Source of the DNA: Clostridia bacterium
GTDB lineage: Bacteria > Bacillota > Clostridia > Lachnospirales > Anaerotignaceae
Reading direction: 5' to 3'
DNA: 38,223 bases
Assembly: GCA_910575055.1 (NCBI GenBank)
Contig: CAJTDC010000023.1
Span: forward strand, 1-38,223
The stretch's first letter is position 1. Every line of letters starts with the position of its first letter. This document shows, piece by piece, positions 1-7,966 of the stretch. Below the pieces are notes generated by a model. The model did no database searches and was not told the DNA's origin. It saw nothing but the letters and a program-made list of their open reading frames with translations. A program made the position numbers and the translations under genes.

Positions 1-60
1 CAGTTGTTATGCGTTTTACGCATTACGCAAGGAACAGAGGGTTATACCCGCAAAGGAAAA

Positions 61-91
61 ACCACCAGATTGTCTGGTGGTTGCTTTTTTT
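61..91 (+). terminator. Rho-independent terminator
   Basis: A perfect 9-bp stem (61-69 with 73-81, loop TTG) is followed by a run of seven T at 85-91. It ends a transcript entering from the left edge. Positions 1-60 hold no gene end that I can identify. Two frames stay open through the hairpin, but none looks like a recognisable protein. Confidence 0.9.
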
Positions 92-162
92 CTGAAAAAT
101 TTCGTAACCCCCTTTATTCTTTCATATACAAAAAAGAATAAGGAGGTATCAAAATATGTACT

Positions 163-702
163 ATGCAAGTAACAAAAATATTAAGTTCAACAAATTACTT
201 TTCTAACAAGCAAAGGTATATGCAGAAGGTGATTCTAACAAGCACAACAAGTCCACTATTCATTTCTAATAATCTGCTTCATCTTTCATTCAATGAAAAC
301 ATCTCTATCACGCCAATGAAGCTACAAAGACTATTATATCTCATTTATAGAGATTATCTCATTGAAGCAAACCAACCTCTATTTTCTGAAAGATTTGAAG
401 CTTGGAAATATGGACCAGCATTATCAAGTATTCATGATAATTTCCATCAATACTATGATAACCCGATAACACATTATTATAAAAGTTGTGATAAAATCAT
501 CTATCAAATCAGTGAGAAAACAAATCCTATTTTCTCAAAGGTTTTATATTCCATTTGGAATACCTATAAATTTCATGATGGAATAGCTTTGTCTCAGCTA
601 ACACAAAGACAGGGAACGGCTTGGTATAAAGCATGGATAAATTACAAAACATTTTTAGAAGATGACAACATACGAAAAGAAAGATATTTATGGGATGTCT
701 AG
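163..702 (+). CDS. Panacea/GepA-like (DUF4065) protein, N-terminus doubtful
   Basis: From about residue 43 the protein shows the Panacea (DUF4065) pattern: SITPMKLQRLLYLIYRDYL, then EAWKYGPA, then a C-terminal LSQLTQRQGTAWYKAW stretch. Panacea domains are known as the neutralising domain of many toxin-antitoxin pairs and occur in phage GepA proteins. The first 40 residues are unlike the family. The strong AGGAGGT at 141-147 is ideally placed for ATG 155, not 163 (7 versus 15 nt). ATG 155 opens a short frame (MYYASNKNIKFNKLLF) that ends at TAA 203, and further TAA codons lie at 266 and 269. The 5' end may therefore be the fused remnant of another gene, with the Panacea part truncated or frameshifted. 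No toxin partner is visible beside it. The domain call is good; the start and functionality are uncertain. Confidence 0.72.
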   Translation: MQVTKILSSTNYFSNKQRYMQKVILTSTTSPLFISNNLLHLSFNENISITPMKLQRLLYLIYRDYLIEANQPLFSERFEAWKYGPALSSIHDNFHQYYDNPITHYYKSCDKIIYQISEKTNPIFSKVLYSIWNTYKFHDGIALSQLTQRQGTAWYKAWINYKTFLEDDNIRKERYLWDV

Positions 703-740
703 TGCATCCCATTTTTTTATTACGAGAAAGGAATGATACA

Positions 741-1159
741 ATGAAAATTCATCTAATAAGACATGGACAAGTTAATCACAATCTCTATGGAATTTACTGA
801 CAAAACACACAGCAGAAATCATAAATACAAAACAGAAACAAATTATAATCGACAACAGATTAACAGAAAGGAATTCTGGAAGTCTTTCAGGGCAGCCGCT
901 GAAAGTCACTAACCGAGAAGAATATTGGAACTACTATTCTAAAATCCATTATGGAACATCTGAAAGGATTATCCCATTTTTCAATAAAGTATTTGACTTT
1001 ATCAACTCTCTAAAGAGTACAAATTACAACAACATAATAGTAGCTGGTCATAGTGGTGTTTCTAAAGCATTTTACGCTTATTTCAATGGTATTCCTAAAG
1101 ATGGCAGGTTTCTCGATAAAGGACTTAAAAACTGTGAAATCAAAGAATACTATTTGTAA
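741..1159 (+). pseudogene. Histidine phosphatase (phosphoglycerate mutase-like), broken
   Basis: The start at ATG 741 reads MKIHLIRHGQVNHNLYGIY, with the catalytic RHG triplet of the histidine phosphatase superfamily, and then hits TGA at 798. The rest continues in another frame from about 797: LTERNSGSLSGQPL, then VAGHSGVSKAF with the second conserved histidine (GHSG), ending at TAA 1157. A frameshift, plus apparent loss of roughly 20 residues usually found between the RHG block and the next helix, makes it non-functional as written. It precedes the nucleotidase and transporter genes in the same direction with a good ribosome binding site, so it was once the first gene of that operon. Confidence 0.8.
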
Positions 1160-1180
1160 TTCAGAAAGGAGAACTTAAAA

Positions 1181-1759
1181 ATGAACATAGGAATAGACAT
1201 TGATAATGTCATATCAGATTACGATAACTGTTTCATCAAAGAATGTCTGTTACACGACAAAACATTACGGAACAATGGAGTCATCAACATCCATTCATCT
1301 AATATTTTTTGGATGTTTGATTGGACACCAGAAGAAGCAGATTTCTTCTATAAAAACAATGCAGAGAGAATGGGTGCTAATCTGACACCAATCTATCATT
1401 CTAAAGAGTACATAGATAAACTAAAAGCTGATGGTCACAAAATTATTATCATAACAGTTAGAGATGATGGGACTTGGTGTAATCCACATACCCTAACAAG
1501 AACTTGGCTATCTAACAATCATATTTATTATGACAAGCTTATCTTTACAAGAGGTGCAAGTTTCAAATTAGAAAAATGTTTTGAAAACAATATCAATCTA
1601 ATGATTGATGATTCTAAAATGGTGTACCTTGATTGCATAAAGCACAACATTTCTGCACTCCTAATGGATACCATAGGCAACAGAGATATCAGTGCAACAA
1701 GAGTACATAGCTGGAAAGAGATATATCACTTCGTTTCTTTGGGAGGCTGGCAATGGTAA
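1181..1759 (+). CDS. HAD-family 5'(3')-nucleotidase-like protein
   Basis: This 192-aa protein begins with the HAD catalytic motif GIDIDNVISD (DxDxV, residues 4-13). A T-V-R-D segment near residue 90 fits motif II, and LMIDDSK near residue 142 fits the acidic motif IV. The size and the N-terminal motif fit the NT5C / deoxyribonucleotidase-like branch, which dephosphorylates nucleoside monophosphates. The start follows AGAAAGGAG. Its last 7 bases overlap the start of the MATE-like gene, so the two are translationally coupled. With the broken histidine phosphatase upstream it forms a phosphatase-phosphatase-transporter operon; the substrate is not evident. Confidence 0.7.
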   Translation: MNIGIDIDNVISDYDNCFIKECLLHDKTLRNNGVINIHSSNIFWMFDWTPEEADFFYKNNAERMGANLTPIYHSKEYIDKLKADGHKIIIITVRDDGTWCNPHTLTRTWLSNNHIYYDKLIFTRGASFKLEKCFENNINLMIDDSKMVYLDCIKHNISALLMDTIGNRDISATRVHSWKEIYHFVSLGGWQW

Positions 1760-3081
1760 ATAGAAAAGATTTAACAAATAGAGTTATCCGATTACTAAAA
1801 CTAGACATTACCACATTTCTAACTTCATTAGCCCCTATCCTATCACTATACATTTTAGGTGGATTTATCAACAAGGAAATCATAGGTGTTTTTGGATTCA
1901 CTTATGCTTTTCAATTTTTATGGAGCATGTTTAGTAGAGGGCTCAATCATCCTATTTTTCTTTATGCTTTTAAAGATATTAAAAACGATAAAAACAGAAC
2001 AATGTCAATTATATTCAGTGGCTGTTGTATTTTTGCTTTAGTAGAATTAGCAGCCTACTTACTATTCATATTCTATGCTAAACAATACCTAACCCTATTA
2101 AAAGTCCCTAATGAGTTGATAGATATTTGTTACATCTACACTATTTATGCCATAGCATCAATTGGATTACAAGTATTTGATTTTATGGTATTTTCATTTT
2201 ACGAATATACTGGGAGATTAGAATTAAATAATAAGCTAGGATTTCTTTATGCTTTCATAAGAGTTGGTGGTGCATTACTTTATGTATTTCTAAACAAGTC
2301 AATGACACTCAATTTCTCTTTGCAACTTTGTATCCTAATTCTACCTCTAACAAGTTTCACTCTAACAATACTTCTAAAAGTTCTTTATGAATTGAAACAA
2401 TACCAAATCCACTTTACTTGGGAATTTTTAAAAGCATTCAAATATGGTATTCGAGATATTCTAAAGGGAATTCTAAACTCTATTGGAAATTTTATAGGGA
2501 CAAGAAATACATATCTAGCAGGGACAGCTACTACTTCTAATTCTAATGGCAGTATTGCTTTTCAATATGCTTTCATAACTACTGTTACAGATGTACAATG
2601 GGATTGTGCTTGTGAGGAAAGTGCTTTAATATCTTTAGATATAGCTTCTGAACCTATCAAGTATAACCATATTAGTCAGATAAATGATAAGCGATTATTA
2701 AACATTCTAAAGTTAGATATCATAGCTGGATATATTGTGTTAGGCATTATTTTCATCCTAGCATTTGTAATACTTGGTATACTTAGCTTCTTTCTAACAA
2801 TAACTGATTATATGCTACTAAACATGTCATTTGATATTCTAGGAATGATAATAGATACGTCTTGCTATGCTATGTCATCTTTTCTAAATTCATTAGGACG
2901 ATATAAAGAGTTATCAATTATTTCTATCGTAGCAGTTACGATAAGAATTTTTGATTCTTCTATTAGAAGCGTTTATGCTGTAAATATCGGTATGCTTACA
3001 TCTGCATGTGTGCAAATCATATTACTTACAAGTCTTTTTCTGTACTACAAACATAAATATAAAGTCTCTAAAGAGAATTGA
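1753..3081 (+). CDS. MATE-like multidrug/polysaccharide-flippase family membrane protein
   Basis: This 442-aa, strongly hydrophobic protein has about 11-12 predicted membrane segments and the overall length and spacing of MATE/NorM transporters. A non-hydrophobic loop near the middle (FIGTRNTYLAG, then VQWDCACEESAL) fits the junction of the two six-helix halves. It starts inside the nucleotidase gene (ATG 1753, RBS GGGAGG at 1741-1746). Its last codons and stop lie inside a 46-bp sequence repeated at 4792-4837, so its 3' end was either the target or the product of a cassette insertion. The transported substrate is unknown. Confidence 0.7.
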   Translation: MVNRKDLTNRVIRLLKLDITTFLTSLAPILSLYILGGFINKEIIGVFGFTYAFQFLWSMFSRGLNHPIFLYAFKDIKNDKNRTMSIIFSGCCIFALVELAAYLLFIFYAKQYLTLLKVPNELIDICYIYTIYAIASIGLQVFDFMVFSFYEYTGRLELNNKLGFLYAFIRVGGALLYVFLNKSMTLNFSLQLCILILPLTSFTLTILLKVLYELKQYQIHFTWEFLKAFKYGIRDILKGILNSIGNFIGTRNTYLAGTATTSNSNGSIAFQYAFITTVTDVQWDCACEESALISLDIASEPIKYNHISQINDKRLLNILKLDIIAGYIVLGIIFILAFVILGILSFFLTITDYMLLNMSFDILGMIIDTSCYAMSSFLNSLGRYKELSIISIVAVTIRIFDSSIRSVYAVNIGMLTSACVQIILLTSLFLYYKHKYKVSKEN

Positions 3082-3090
3082 AAATCGTAT
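3045..3090 (+). repeat. Left 46-bp direct repeat (transporter gene 3' end)
   Basis: It matches 4792-4837 at 44 of 46 positions; the two differences are adjacent (CT versus TC). This copy covers the last 12 codons and the TGA stop of the transporter gene. With the right copy it brackets three genes of unknown function, as expected of a duplicated integration target. Confidence 0.9.
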
Positions 3091-3153
3091 AGAAATATTT
3101 TTTATATTGTATTATGATATATTAAAGCAAAATGGAAGGTGGTGGATTACCCT

Positions 3154-3645
3154 ATGATGAATATCTATTTTCGTGATGAGAAATTACCTAAATTAGATAT
3201 AATTACAGATGTTGAGAGAGAATTTGATAATTTAAAATTAACAGGCTCTTTTCTTGAAAACTTAGTGATCAATAAAATTGAATTGGGCTCCTTTAAAGAT
3301 GCTTTACACTTTACAGACAGATTTGGTGATAAGCTTCCAATTAATTTTATGAGTACAGGTTGTAAAGCTGCTTTAGTAGTATTAAATAATCCAGATAAAC
3401 TGGTAGATTTGAAAGAATGTGGTCTTAATGCTAGAGATACAATTATAACCTATTTAGATGGAAATGTACTACTTACTTTTTCAACTATAACTTTTTATAA
3501 TGAAAATTTTCATGATAAAAATAACATTAAGGTTTGTTTGGATAATTATGTCTTTACCAATTTAGATAGATTAAACTATTATCTAACAGATGAAAGACCC
3601 TATGTTCCCGATATGAGTAGAAAAGGAATTTTTATGAAGAGGTGA
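3154..3645 (+). CDS. Unknown cassette protein A (paralogue of the 27.2-kb gene)
   Basis: I do not recognise a named family. The start at ATG 3154 follows a GGTGGTGG ribosome binding site and gives MMNIYF, aligning with MINIY of the protein at 27187. The two proteins share their overall layout, notably MSTGCKAALVVLNNPD here and LSVGCQTVLNILHYPD there, followed by an ECG/ECS motif and a hydrophobic (T/C)LDN-like strand. It is the first gene of a three-gene cassette (4 nt to the next gene). TCTAA words are scarce here compared with the flanking operon. The partner context (a P-loop-like protein here, a HEPN protein at 27.6 kb) suggests a modular conflict system; that is inference. Confidence 0.75.
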   Translation: MMNIYFRDEKLPKLDIITDVEREFDNLKLTGSFLENLVINKIELGSFKDALHFTDRFGDKLPINFMSTGCKAALVVLNNPDKLVDLKECGLNARDTIITYLDGNVLLTFSTITFYNENFHDKNNIKVCLDNYVFTNLDRLNYYLTDERPYVPDMSRKGIFMKR

Positions 3646-3649
3646 TTTT

Positions 3650-4045
3650 ATGAAACGATATAAAGCTGAAAATAGAGTTGTTACTGTAGAGATAGAACAA
3701 CCAGGGTTGTATGTTTTTGAAAAAGAATCTGCTATTGGCAAAACATTTCTTTGTAGAATACTAAAAAGGTGTAGAAGCTATGGTGAACGTACTGATGCTT
3801 ATACTTATACTGATTTAACTGCAGGTAGAAGTTTAATGCATTACTTAATGACAACGGATCTTGATTTAGTGATGTTAGATAGATATGATATGTATAATGA
3901 CAAATTTGAACAGGATATTAAAGAGATAGCACAAAAAGCAATTGTACTTATTGATTGTAAGAATGATTCTAATCTCACTGAAGATGCACAACTATGCTTT
4001 TTAACCTTACAGGAAGAACAATTGTTATTGGAGGTGGACACTTGA
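3650..4045 (+). CDS. Small P-loop-like protein, cassette protein B
   Basis: This 131-aa protein contains EKESAIGKTFL at residues 24-34, resembling a Walker A loop. The GKT is intact (30-32), but the first glycine of GxxxxGKT is replaced by lysine. LDLVMLDRYD (71-80) looks like a Walker B strand, and AIVLIDCKND (97-106) could be a further core strand. It is far shorter than a typical AAA or ABC ATPase, so it is either a minimal P-loop NTPase or a degenerate one. It starts 4 nt after gene A with a good RBS (GAGGTG). Its stop overlaps the TTG start of gene C, so A, B and C are one translational unit. Confidence 0.75.
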   Translation: MKRYKAENRVVTVEIEQPGLYVFEKESAIGKTFLCRILKRCRSYGERTDAYTYTDLTAGRSLMHYLMTTDLDLVMLDRYDMYNDKFEQDIKEIAQKAIVLIDCKNDSNLTEDAQLCFLTLQEEQLLLEVDT

Positions 4046-4785
4046 AATTTATTTTTGAAGATCAAAAGGGTGTAGATTTAGTAAATTTTTATGAAGTATG
4101 TTATAGAGCATCTTCTAAGGATTTTATTTACAGTAATGGTTGTGGCGGTTTAAAACGTGAATTAACTAAGTTATCTAATACGGAAATAATATGTATTTTT
4201 ATGGATTTAATCCCAGATAATCCTGAAACAATATATGTATATAATGTTTTAAGAAAACTTCGAAAGGAATATACAAAAATGTTAGTATTTCCAATTTCGT
4301 GTAGAGAATACTATTATGTGAAGTATTTAAATACGTTACATAATATGATTGTTCGTGAAGATTGGGTTTTTACCTGTTTATCTAAGGATGGAAATTATCA
4401 GAAAAGTGATATTATTGTAACACAACAAGATAAGGATTTTTGTAAAAACTTTGAAAAATTTTGTAAACTTGTAGCTATGAAAGCTCCTATTGATTGTGCT
4501 AAAAATCAATCAAAATATGGCAGAACATTTCTTTACAATGATTGTTTATGTGATAGCAATCAAAACTTTTGTACTATAAATTCTTTATATCAAAAGTCAA
4601 AAGAGTTTGTAAATCAATTTGAATGTTTTCCAAGTATAGAGCAAACAAATGACTCAAAAGAGCTATCTTGGAATGAAATGGTAATTATGCATAGAAATTT
4701 GGTAGATAAGTACAATGATACACGAGAGGTTTTTAAATCGTCTAATGTGAAAAATCTTTCTAAAAGAGCATATTATTTTTACTAA
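4042..4785 (+). CDS. Unknown cassette protein C, TTG start
   Basis: The start is TTG 4042, overlapping the TGA of gene B. It has a strong GGAGGTGG ribosome binding site at 4030-4037 that lies inside gene B, whereas the upstream in-frame ATG at 3994 has none. The 247-aa product begins MKFIFEDQKGVDLVNFY. It has an alternating strand/helix pattern with acidic ends (ICIFMDLIPDNPE near 52-64, MLVFPISCREYYYV near 83-96). It could be a Rossmann- or TOPRIM-like fold, but no diagnostic motif is certain. It is cysteine-rich in its C-terminal half. Function unknown; it closes the cassette 6 bp before the right direct repeat. Confidence 0.72.
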   Translation: MKFIFEDQKGVDLVNFYEVCYRASSKDFIYSNGCGGLKRELTKLSNTEIICIFMDLIPDNPETIYVYNVLRKLRKEYTKMLVFPISCREYYYVKYLNTLHNMIVREDWVFTCLSKDGNYQKSDIIVTQQDKDFCKNFEKFCKLVAMKAPIDCAKNQSKYGRTFLYNDCLCDSNQNFCTINSLYQKSKEFVNQFECFPSIEQTNDSKELSWNEMVIMHRNLVDKYNDTREVFKSSNVKNLSKRAYYFY

Positions 4786-4791
4786 ATATTT

Positions 4792-4837
4792 CTACAAACA
4801 TAAATATAAAGTTCCTAAAGAGAATTGAAAATCGTAT
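4792..4837 (+). repeat. Right 46-bp direct repeat
   Basis: This is the second copy of the 3045-3090 sequence, beginning 6 bp after the stop of cassette gene C. It lies outside any reading frame of the transporter, so it is a duplicated fragment of that gene's 3' end. From 4838 to 5028 I see no gene. Confidence 0.9.
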
Positions 4838-5028
4838 TTCTCTCATGACACTCCCTATTGATGAATAAGAAAATAGTTGATGTAATGTTATGAAACAATA
4901 GCAATCACGTTGACACTTATTTTTATGTCACGAAATAAACACACAAAGAACATTTCTAATCAACTTATTCTAAAGTATTTAATTGTTACCATTTTATCAA
5001 AATACGATGCAAGAAGGGAGATGGCTTT

Positions 5029-5115
5029 ATGATTTTTTTCGACATATTGGAATTAGTTGCTGTTACAATTGAATTCCTGTTTGATTTAATGGAATGCTCA
5101 AACAAAGAAAAATAA
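5029..5115 (+). CDS. 28-aa hydrophobic peptide
   Basis: An ATG at 5029 preceded by AAGAAGGGAG opens a 28-codon frame, MIFFDILELVAVTIEFLFDL followed by MECSNKEK. The first 20 residues are hydrophobic with three acidic positions and the tail is polar, so it could span a membrane or lie on it. Size and composition resemble toxic type I peptides, but no antisense RNA can be identified and no family is recognised. It is followed by a 116-bp AT-rich stretch and then a terminator. Confidence 0.4.
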   Translation: MIFFDILELVAVTIEFLFDLMECSNKEK

Positions 5116-5231
5116 ATAAAATTTTCATTACAAGTTATATTGTATATTGTATGGGATTATACTACACATCAAATTGGTTCAATTTTTTACTGCATAAAAA
5201 AGAGACAAATTGAGCAAAACAATTAAATACT

Positions 5232-5265
5232 GGGGGTACTTCATTTTTGAGTACCCCCTTTTTTT
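5232..5265 (+). terminator. Rho-independent terminator
   Basis: A perfect 9-bp stem (GGGGGTACT with AGTACCCCC, 9-nt loop) is followed by seven T. It separates the small peptide from the secreted-protein gene. Confidence 0.92.
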
Positions 5266-5310
5266 CTTTTCAAAATTTTCTATATTTTAGACAGAAAGGC
5301 AGGTTATGAT

Positions 5311-6213
5311 ATGAAACACAAATTACATAAAAAACTAGTTGCATTACAGATGATAGCAGTTACTTCATTGTTATCCATTACACAAGTATTTGCCATGACT
5401 GGTTTTGATGAAGTCACAAAAGCAGGCAATACAGGACAATCTGTAGTAAATATTGAAGTTGTAACAGACAGTGAAGAAGACCCTGTACTATTTTCTGCCT
5501 ATGTTCCATCTACATTACCAATCAAAGTAGATAAAGATGGTAATGTCCATACTCCAAGTAATGCAGCTATCATCAATGGAGTCTCTACAAAAGGCATTGC
5601 TGTAACAAACATTCAAGCTAGTCTAGATAATGGTTGGCAGGCAAAGAGCTGGAATACTGATTTCAGCACATTACCAGAAAACTCAAAATATGTAGGATTA
5701 CAGCTGAGAGGGGATACCCTCTCTAACGATGGTAGTTTTTCATTAAATGCTAACGATTGGAAAATTCCTAAAAACAGCTACATAGATTTAAACATACAGG
5801 CAAAATTGCCACCACAATCTGTAAATCAAAAATCAGATGCAGCTGTATTGAGTTTCACCCTTGATTGGAGTGGCGACAATACTACCACTGGACCTAAATG
5901 GAATGACATCAGTACACCAGAAGATACCTCTGGAATTACTGTACAAAACAGCAGCACTTTAATTGCTGGTGGTACAAGCACATTAGACATCACTTGGGAC
6001 AGTGAAGGTGGTGCCGTTTCCTTAGTAGGCATTACTTCCTCTAATGAGGCGATTGCAACTGTAGAAGCAGCAAGTGGTTCTGATGGTAATAAGAGCGTTG
6101 TTGTAAATGGGCTTCGCTATGGTAAGTCAAATATCACTGTAACATTAAGTAATGGCAAATCTACATCTTACACATTAAAAGTTTATGACATCGGAAATAC
6201 AGATGACATCTAA
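5311..6213 (+). CDS. Secreted surface protein, interrupted by in-frame TAA
   Basis: This is a 300-aa product with a clear Sec signal peptide (basic MKHKLHKK, hydrophobic core to about residue 26, VFA-M as likely cleavage site). The body is beta-rich. A region beginning near residue 65 (FSAYVPSTLPIKVDKDGNVH) is typical of secreted proteins of Clostridial mobile elements, and a C-terminal Ig/bacterial-adhesin-like part (LVGITSSNEAIATVE) follows. Translation stops at TAA 6211-6213, but the same frame continues to 6432 with coherent sequence. The full protein would be about 373 residues. The TAA sits in the word TCTAAATG. I cannot tell a nonsense mutation from natural readthrough. It probably works with the anchored protein at 6572. 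Confidence 0.75.
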   Translation: MKHKLHKKLVALQMIAVTSLLSITQVFAMTGFDEVTKAGNTGQSVVNIEVVTDSEEDPVLFSAYVPSTLPIKVDKDGNVHTPSNAAIINGVSTKGIAVTNIQASLDNGWQAKSWNTDFSTLPENSKYVGLQLRGDTLSNDGSFSLNANDWKIPKNSYIDLNIQAKLPPQSVNQKSDAAVLSFTLDWSGDNTTTGPKWNDISTPEDTSGITVQNSSTLIAGGTSTLDITWDSEGGAVSLVGITSSNEAIATVEAASGSDGNKSVVVNGLRYGKSNITVTLSNGKSTSYTLKVYDIGNTDDI

Positions 6214-6432
6214 ATGGAGTTAATTAACAGAAAACTCAAAGCGGGTGACACTGTAACAGCAAATGATATCAATATCAGTGTACCAGTTGTTTCTCCAGAT
6301 GGTGTAACAGAACATATCACATTACATCCACAAATGGCAGATGTTGTATTAACTTCTGGTGCTAATGAATTGCCAGCAAAACTTTTATTAGGTGGTAGTT
6401 TATATGACCTTACCATGACAATAAATGTTTGA
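6214..6432 (+). pseudogene. In-frame 3' continuation of the surface protein gene
   Basis: This frame directly follows the TAA at 6211 and runs 72 codons in register with the upstream gene. No Shine-Dalgarno sequence precedes its ATG, so independent translation is unlikely. The content (SVPVVSPDGVTEHITLHPQ, then a beta-rich end LYDLTMTINV) continues the style of the upstream domain. I read it as the detached C-terminus of one gene. Confidence 0.7.
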
Positions 6433-6497
6433 GATTAGTTTGCAATATTATTGGTGATTAACATTTAATAGATTATATTTTAATTTTTTAGTATTGA

Positions 6498-6535
6498 AGA
6501 GAAGTACTTGCTATTTAGGTACTTCTCTTTTTTAT
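6498..6535 (+). terminator. Rho-independent terminator
   Basis: A perfect 10-bp stem (AGAGAAGTAC with GTACTTCTCT) is followed by a T-rich run. It ends the surface-protein transcript 36 bp before the next ATG. Confidence 0.88.
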
Positions 6536-6571
6536 TTCATAAATTTTATTATTTTGTGAAAGGGTTTAATT

Positions 6572-7102
6572 ATGAATAATGAAGATATTAGAAAGGAACT
6601 GCAATCTCAGGAGCAAAACAATAAAAAGAAAAAGCGAAATAAGATAATCATTGTTATTATTGTACTTATTTCACTACTTTTATTTTTAGTGCGTTGCAAC
6701 CCATTACGCTCAGACATCTCGAAAGGTGAAATAGATTGGGACCAACCTAGAGCAAGTAGGGACTTACAAGCAGAAATTGATAAAGCTGTGAAACAAGGTA
6801 TGTTCAATGTTTTTATGAATACAAACGTTGTATTTAAAGATGGTCAATCTAAAGGCAATATGATGATACAAAATATTGAAACAAATCGTTATCCTATGTA
6901 TGTCGAAATTTACCATGATAATACTCTCTTGTACAAATCTGACATCATAGAACCTGGCTACAAAATAGAAGAAGCCAAACTTGATACACCTCTCTCTAAA
7001 GGGACATACGATTGCACAGCTTACTTCTATGTAACCGACAACAACAAAGAAGAAGTCCAAAATAAAATTGGACTCAACATAAAGATAACTGTAAACAATT
7101 AA
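6572..7102 (+). CDS. Membrane-anchored extracellular protein
   Basis: This 176-aa protein has a cytoplasmic Lys/Gln-rich N-terminus (residues 1-23), a single membrane segment (about 24-42, IIIVIIVLISLLLFLVRC) and a beta-rich outer domain. That domain contains GNMMIQNIETNRYPMYVEIY and a C-terminal LSKGTYDCTAYFYV block. The block resembles domains I know from proteins encoded beside secreted WxL/surface-type proteins in Clostridial elements. It probably pairs with the secreted protein upstream. RBS GAAAGGG. Confidence 0.7.
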   Translation: MNNEDIRKELQSQEQNNKKKKRNKIIIVIIVLISLLLFLVRCNPLRSDISKGEIDWDQPRASRDLQAEIDKAVKQGMFNVFMNTNVVFKDGQSKGNMMIQNIETNRYPMYVEIYHDNTLLYKSDIIEPGYKIEEAKLDTPLSKGTYDCTAYFYVTDNNKEEVQNKIGLNIKITVNN

Positions 7103-7120
7103 ACTTATCTAACAACTCAA

Positions 7121-7215
7121 TGGGGGCGTAATGCTCCTTTTTATCCAGCAAAATACCACACCATTGATTATAATTTCCAATTTGATTTACACCAAAAATA
7201 CACTTACAAAGTGTA
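7121..7215 (+). terminator. Two consecutive terminator-like hairpins
   Basis: The first (about 7122-7143) is a short G+C stem around GGGGCGTAATGCTCC followed by five T. The second (7187-7215) pairs AAATACACTT with AAGTGTATTT and is followed by GTTTTT. Between 7216 and 7320 the DNA is very AT-rich; I see no gene in it. Confidence 0.7.
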
Positions 7216-7333
7216 TTTGTTTTTCATATTAAATTATTTTTCTCCTTAAAGATTGTTTAAATTTTTTATATTTATTAAAATACAATAATTAAGTTTTAGT
7301 ATAATTTTTTATTTTCTAGAAGGAGGAATGACT

Positions 7334-7954
7334 ATGCCAAATTGGTGCTATACCGATTATACATTTATTGGTAATGAAAAGGAAATAAAGGACTTTTGCA
7401 ATAAAATAAAATCCTTCACATCTAAAGAGCGTATCCCCAATAATTTCGGAAACTTCTGGCTTGGTAATGTTGTAGATGGGTTTAGCTTTGATTACAATGA
7501 GATAGATTGTAGAGGAGAAGTTCTGTCTGTTTCAGAAATAACGAAACATTTATCAGAATGTAAGTTTTCCGTTAATATTATGACAGCTTGGAAACCTATG
7601 CCGAAGATGTGGAAGAAAATTGTTGAAAAATACTATCCATCTATAAGATATGTTTTTATATCTGAAGAAGAAGGTAATGATATTCTTGTAAATACCGATG
7701 TAGAAGGCTCTATTTATTCAGATAGATTTTGTATGGAATTAAGTGCACCAGAAAAGTATGAATGCGAAAGCACTTATTATTTTTCTTCTGAAAAAGATAT
7801 TACTGAAACATTAAATTCTATATTTGGTTATTCCTATGACAATTATGAACAATGTGTAAAAGCAGTGCAGGAAGAATTAGAAAAAGAAGAGTATTGTAAT
7901 AAAGAATATTATATATTAGTGCATAAGTATGCTACTACTTATGAAAATGAATAG
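7334..7954 (+). CDS. YubB-ferredoxin-like (DUF1281-type) protein, copy 1
   Basis: The start is ATG 7334, 7 nt after AGGAGG (7321-7326); the ATG at 7328 is too close. It begins MPNWC, the hallmark of the DUF1281/YubB ferredoxin-like family found on plasmids and phages. Later blocks are FGNFWLGNVV, then TAWKPMPKMWKKIVEKYYPSI. The family's function is not established, and no iron-sulfur cysteine cluster is visible despite the name, which refers to the fold. A paralogue lies at 8466. Confidence 0.72.
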   Translation: MPNWCYTDYTFIGNEKEIKDFCNKIKSFTSKERIPNNFGNFWLGNVVDGFSFDYNEIDCRGEVLSVSEITKHLSECKFSVNIMTAWKPMPKMWKKIVEKYYPSIRYVFISEEEGNDILVNTDVEGSIYSDRFCMELSAPEKYECESTYYFSSEKDITETLNSIFGYSYDNYEQCVKAVQEELEKEEYCNKEYYILVHKYATTYENE

Positions 7955-7966
7955 GAGTGAATTTTT

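Noticed and set aside
527-712. Long open frames on the minus strand (for example 527-712, 21661-22026, 23191-23520)
   Set aside because: They lie antisense to well-supported genes, lack ribosome binding sites and have low-complexity composition, so they are reading-frame shadows.
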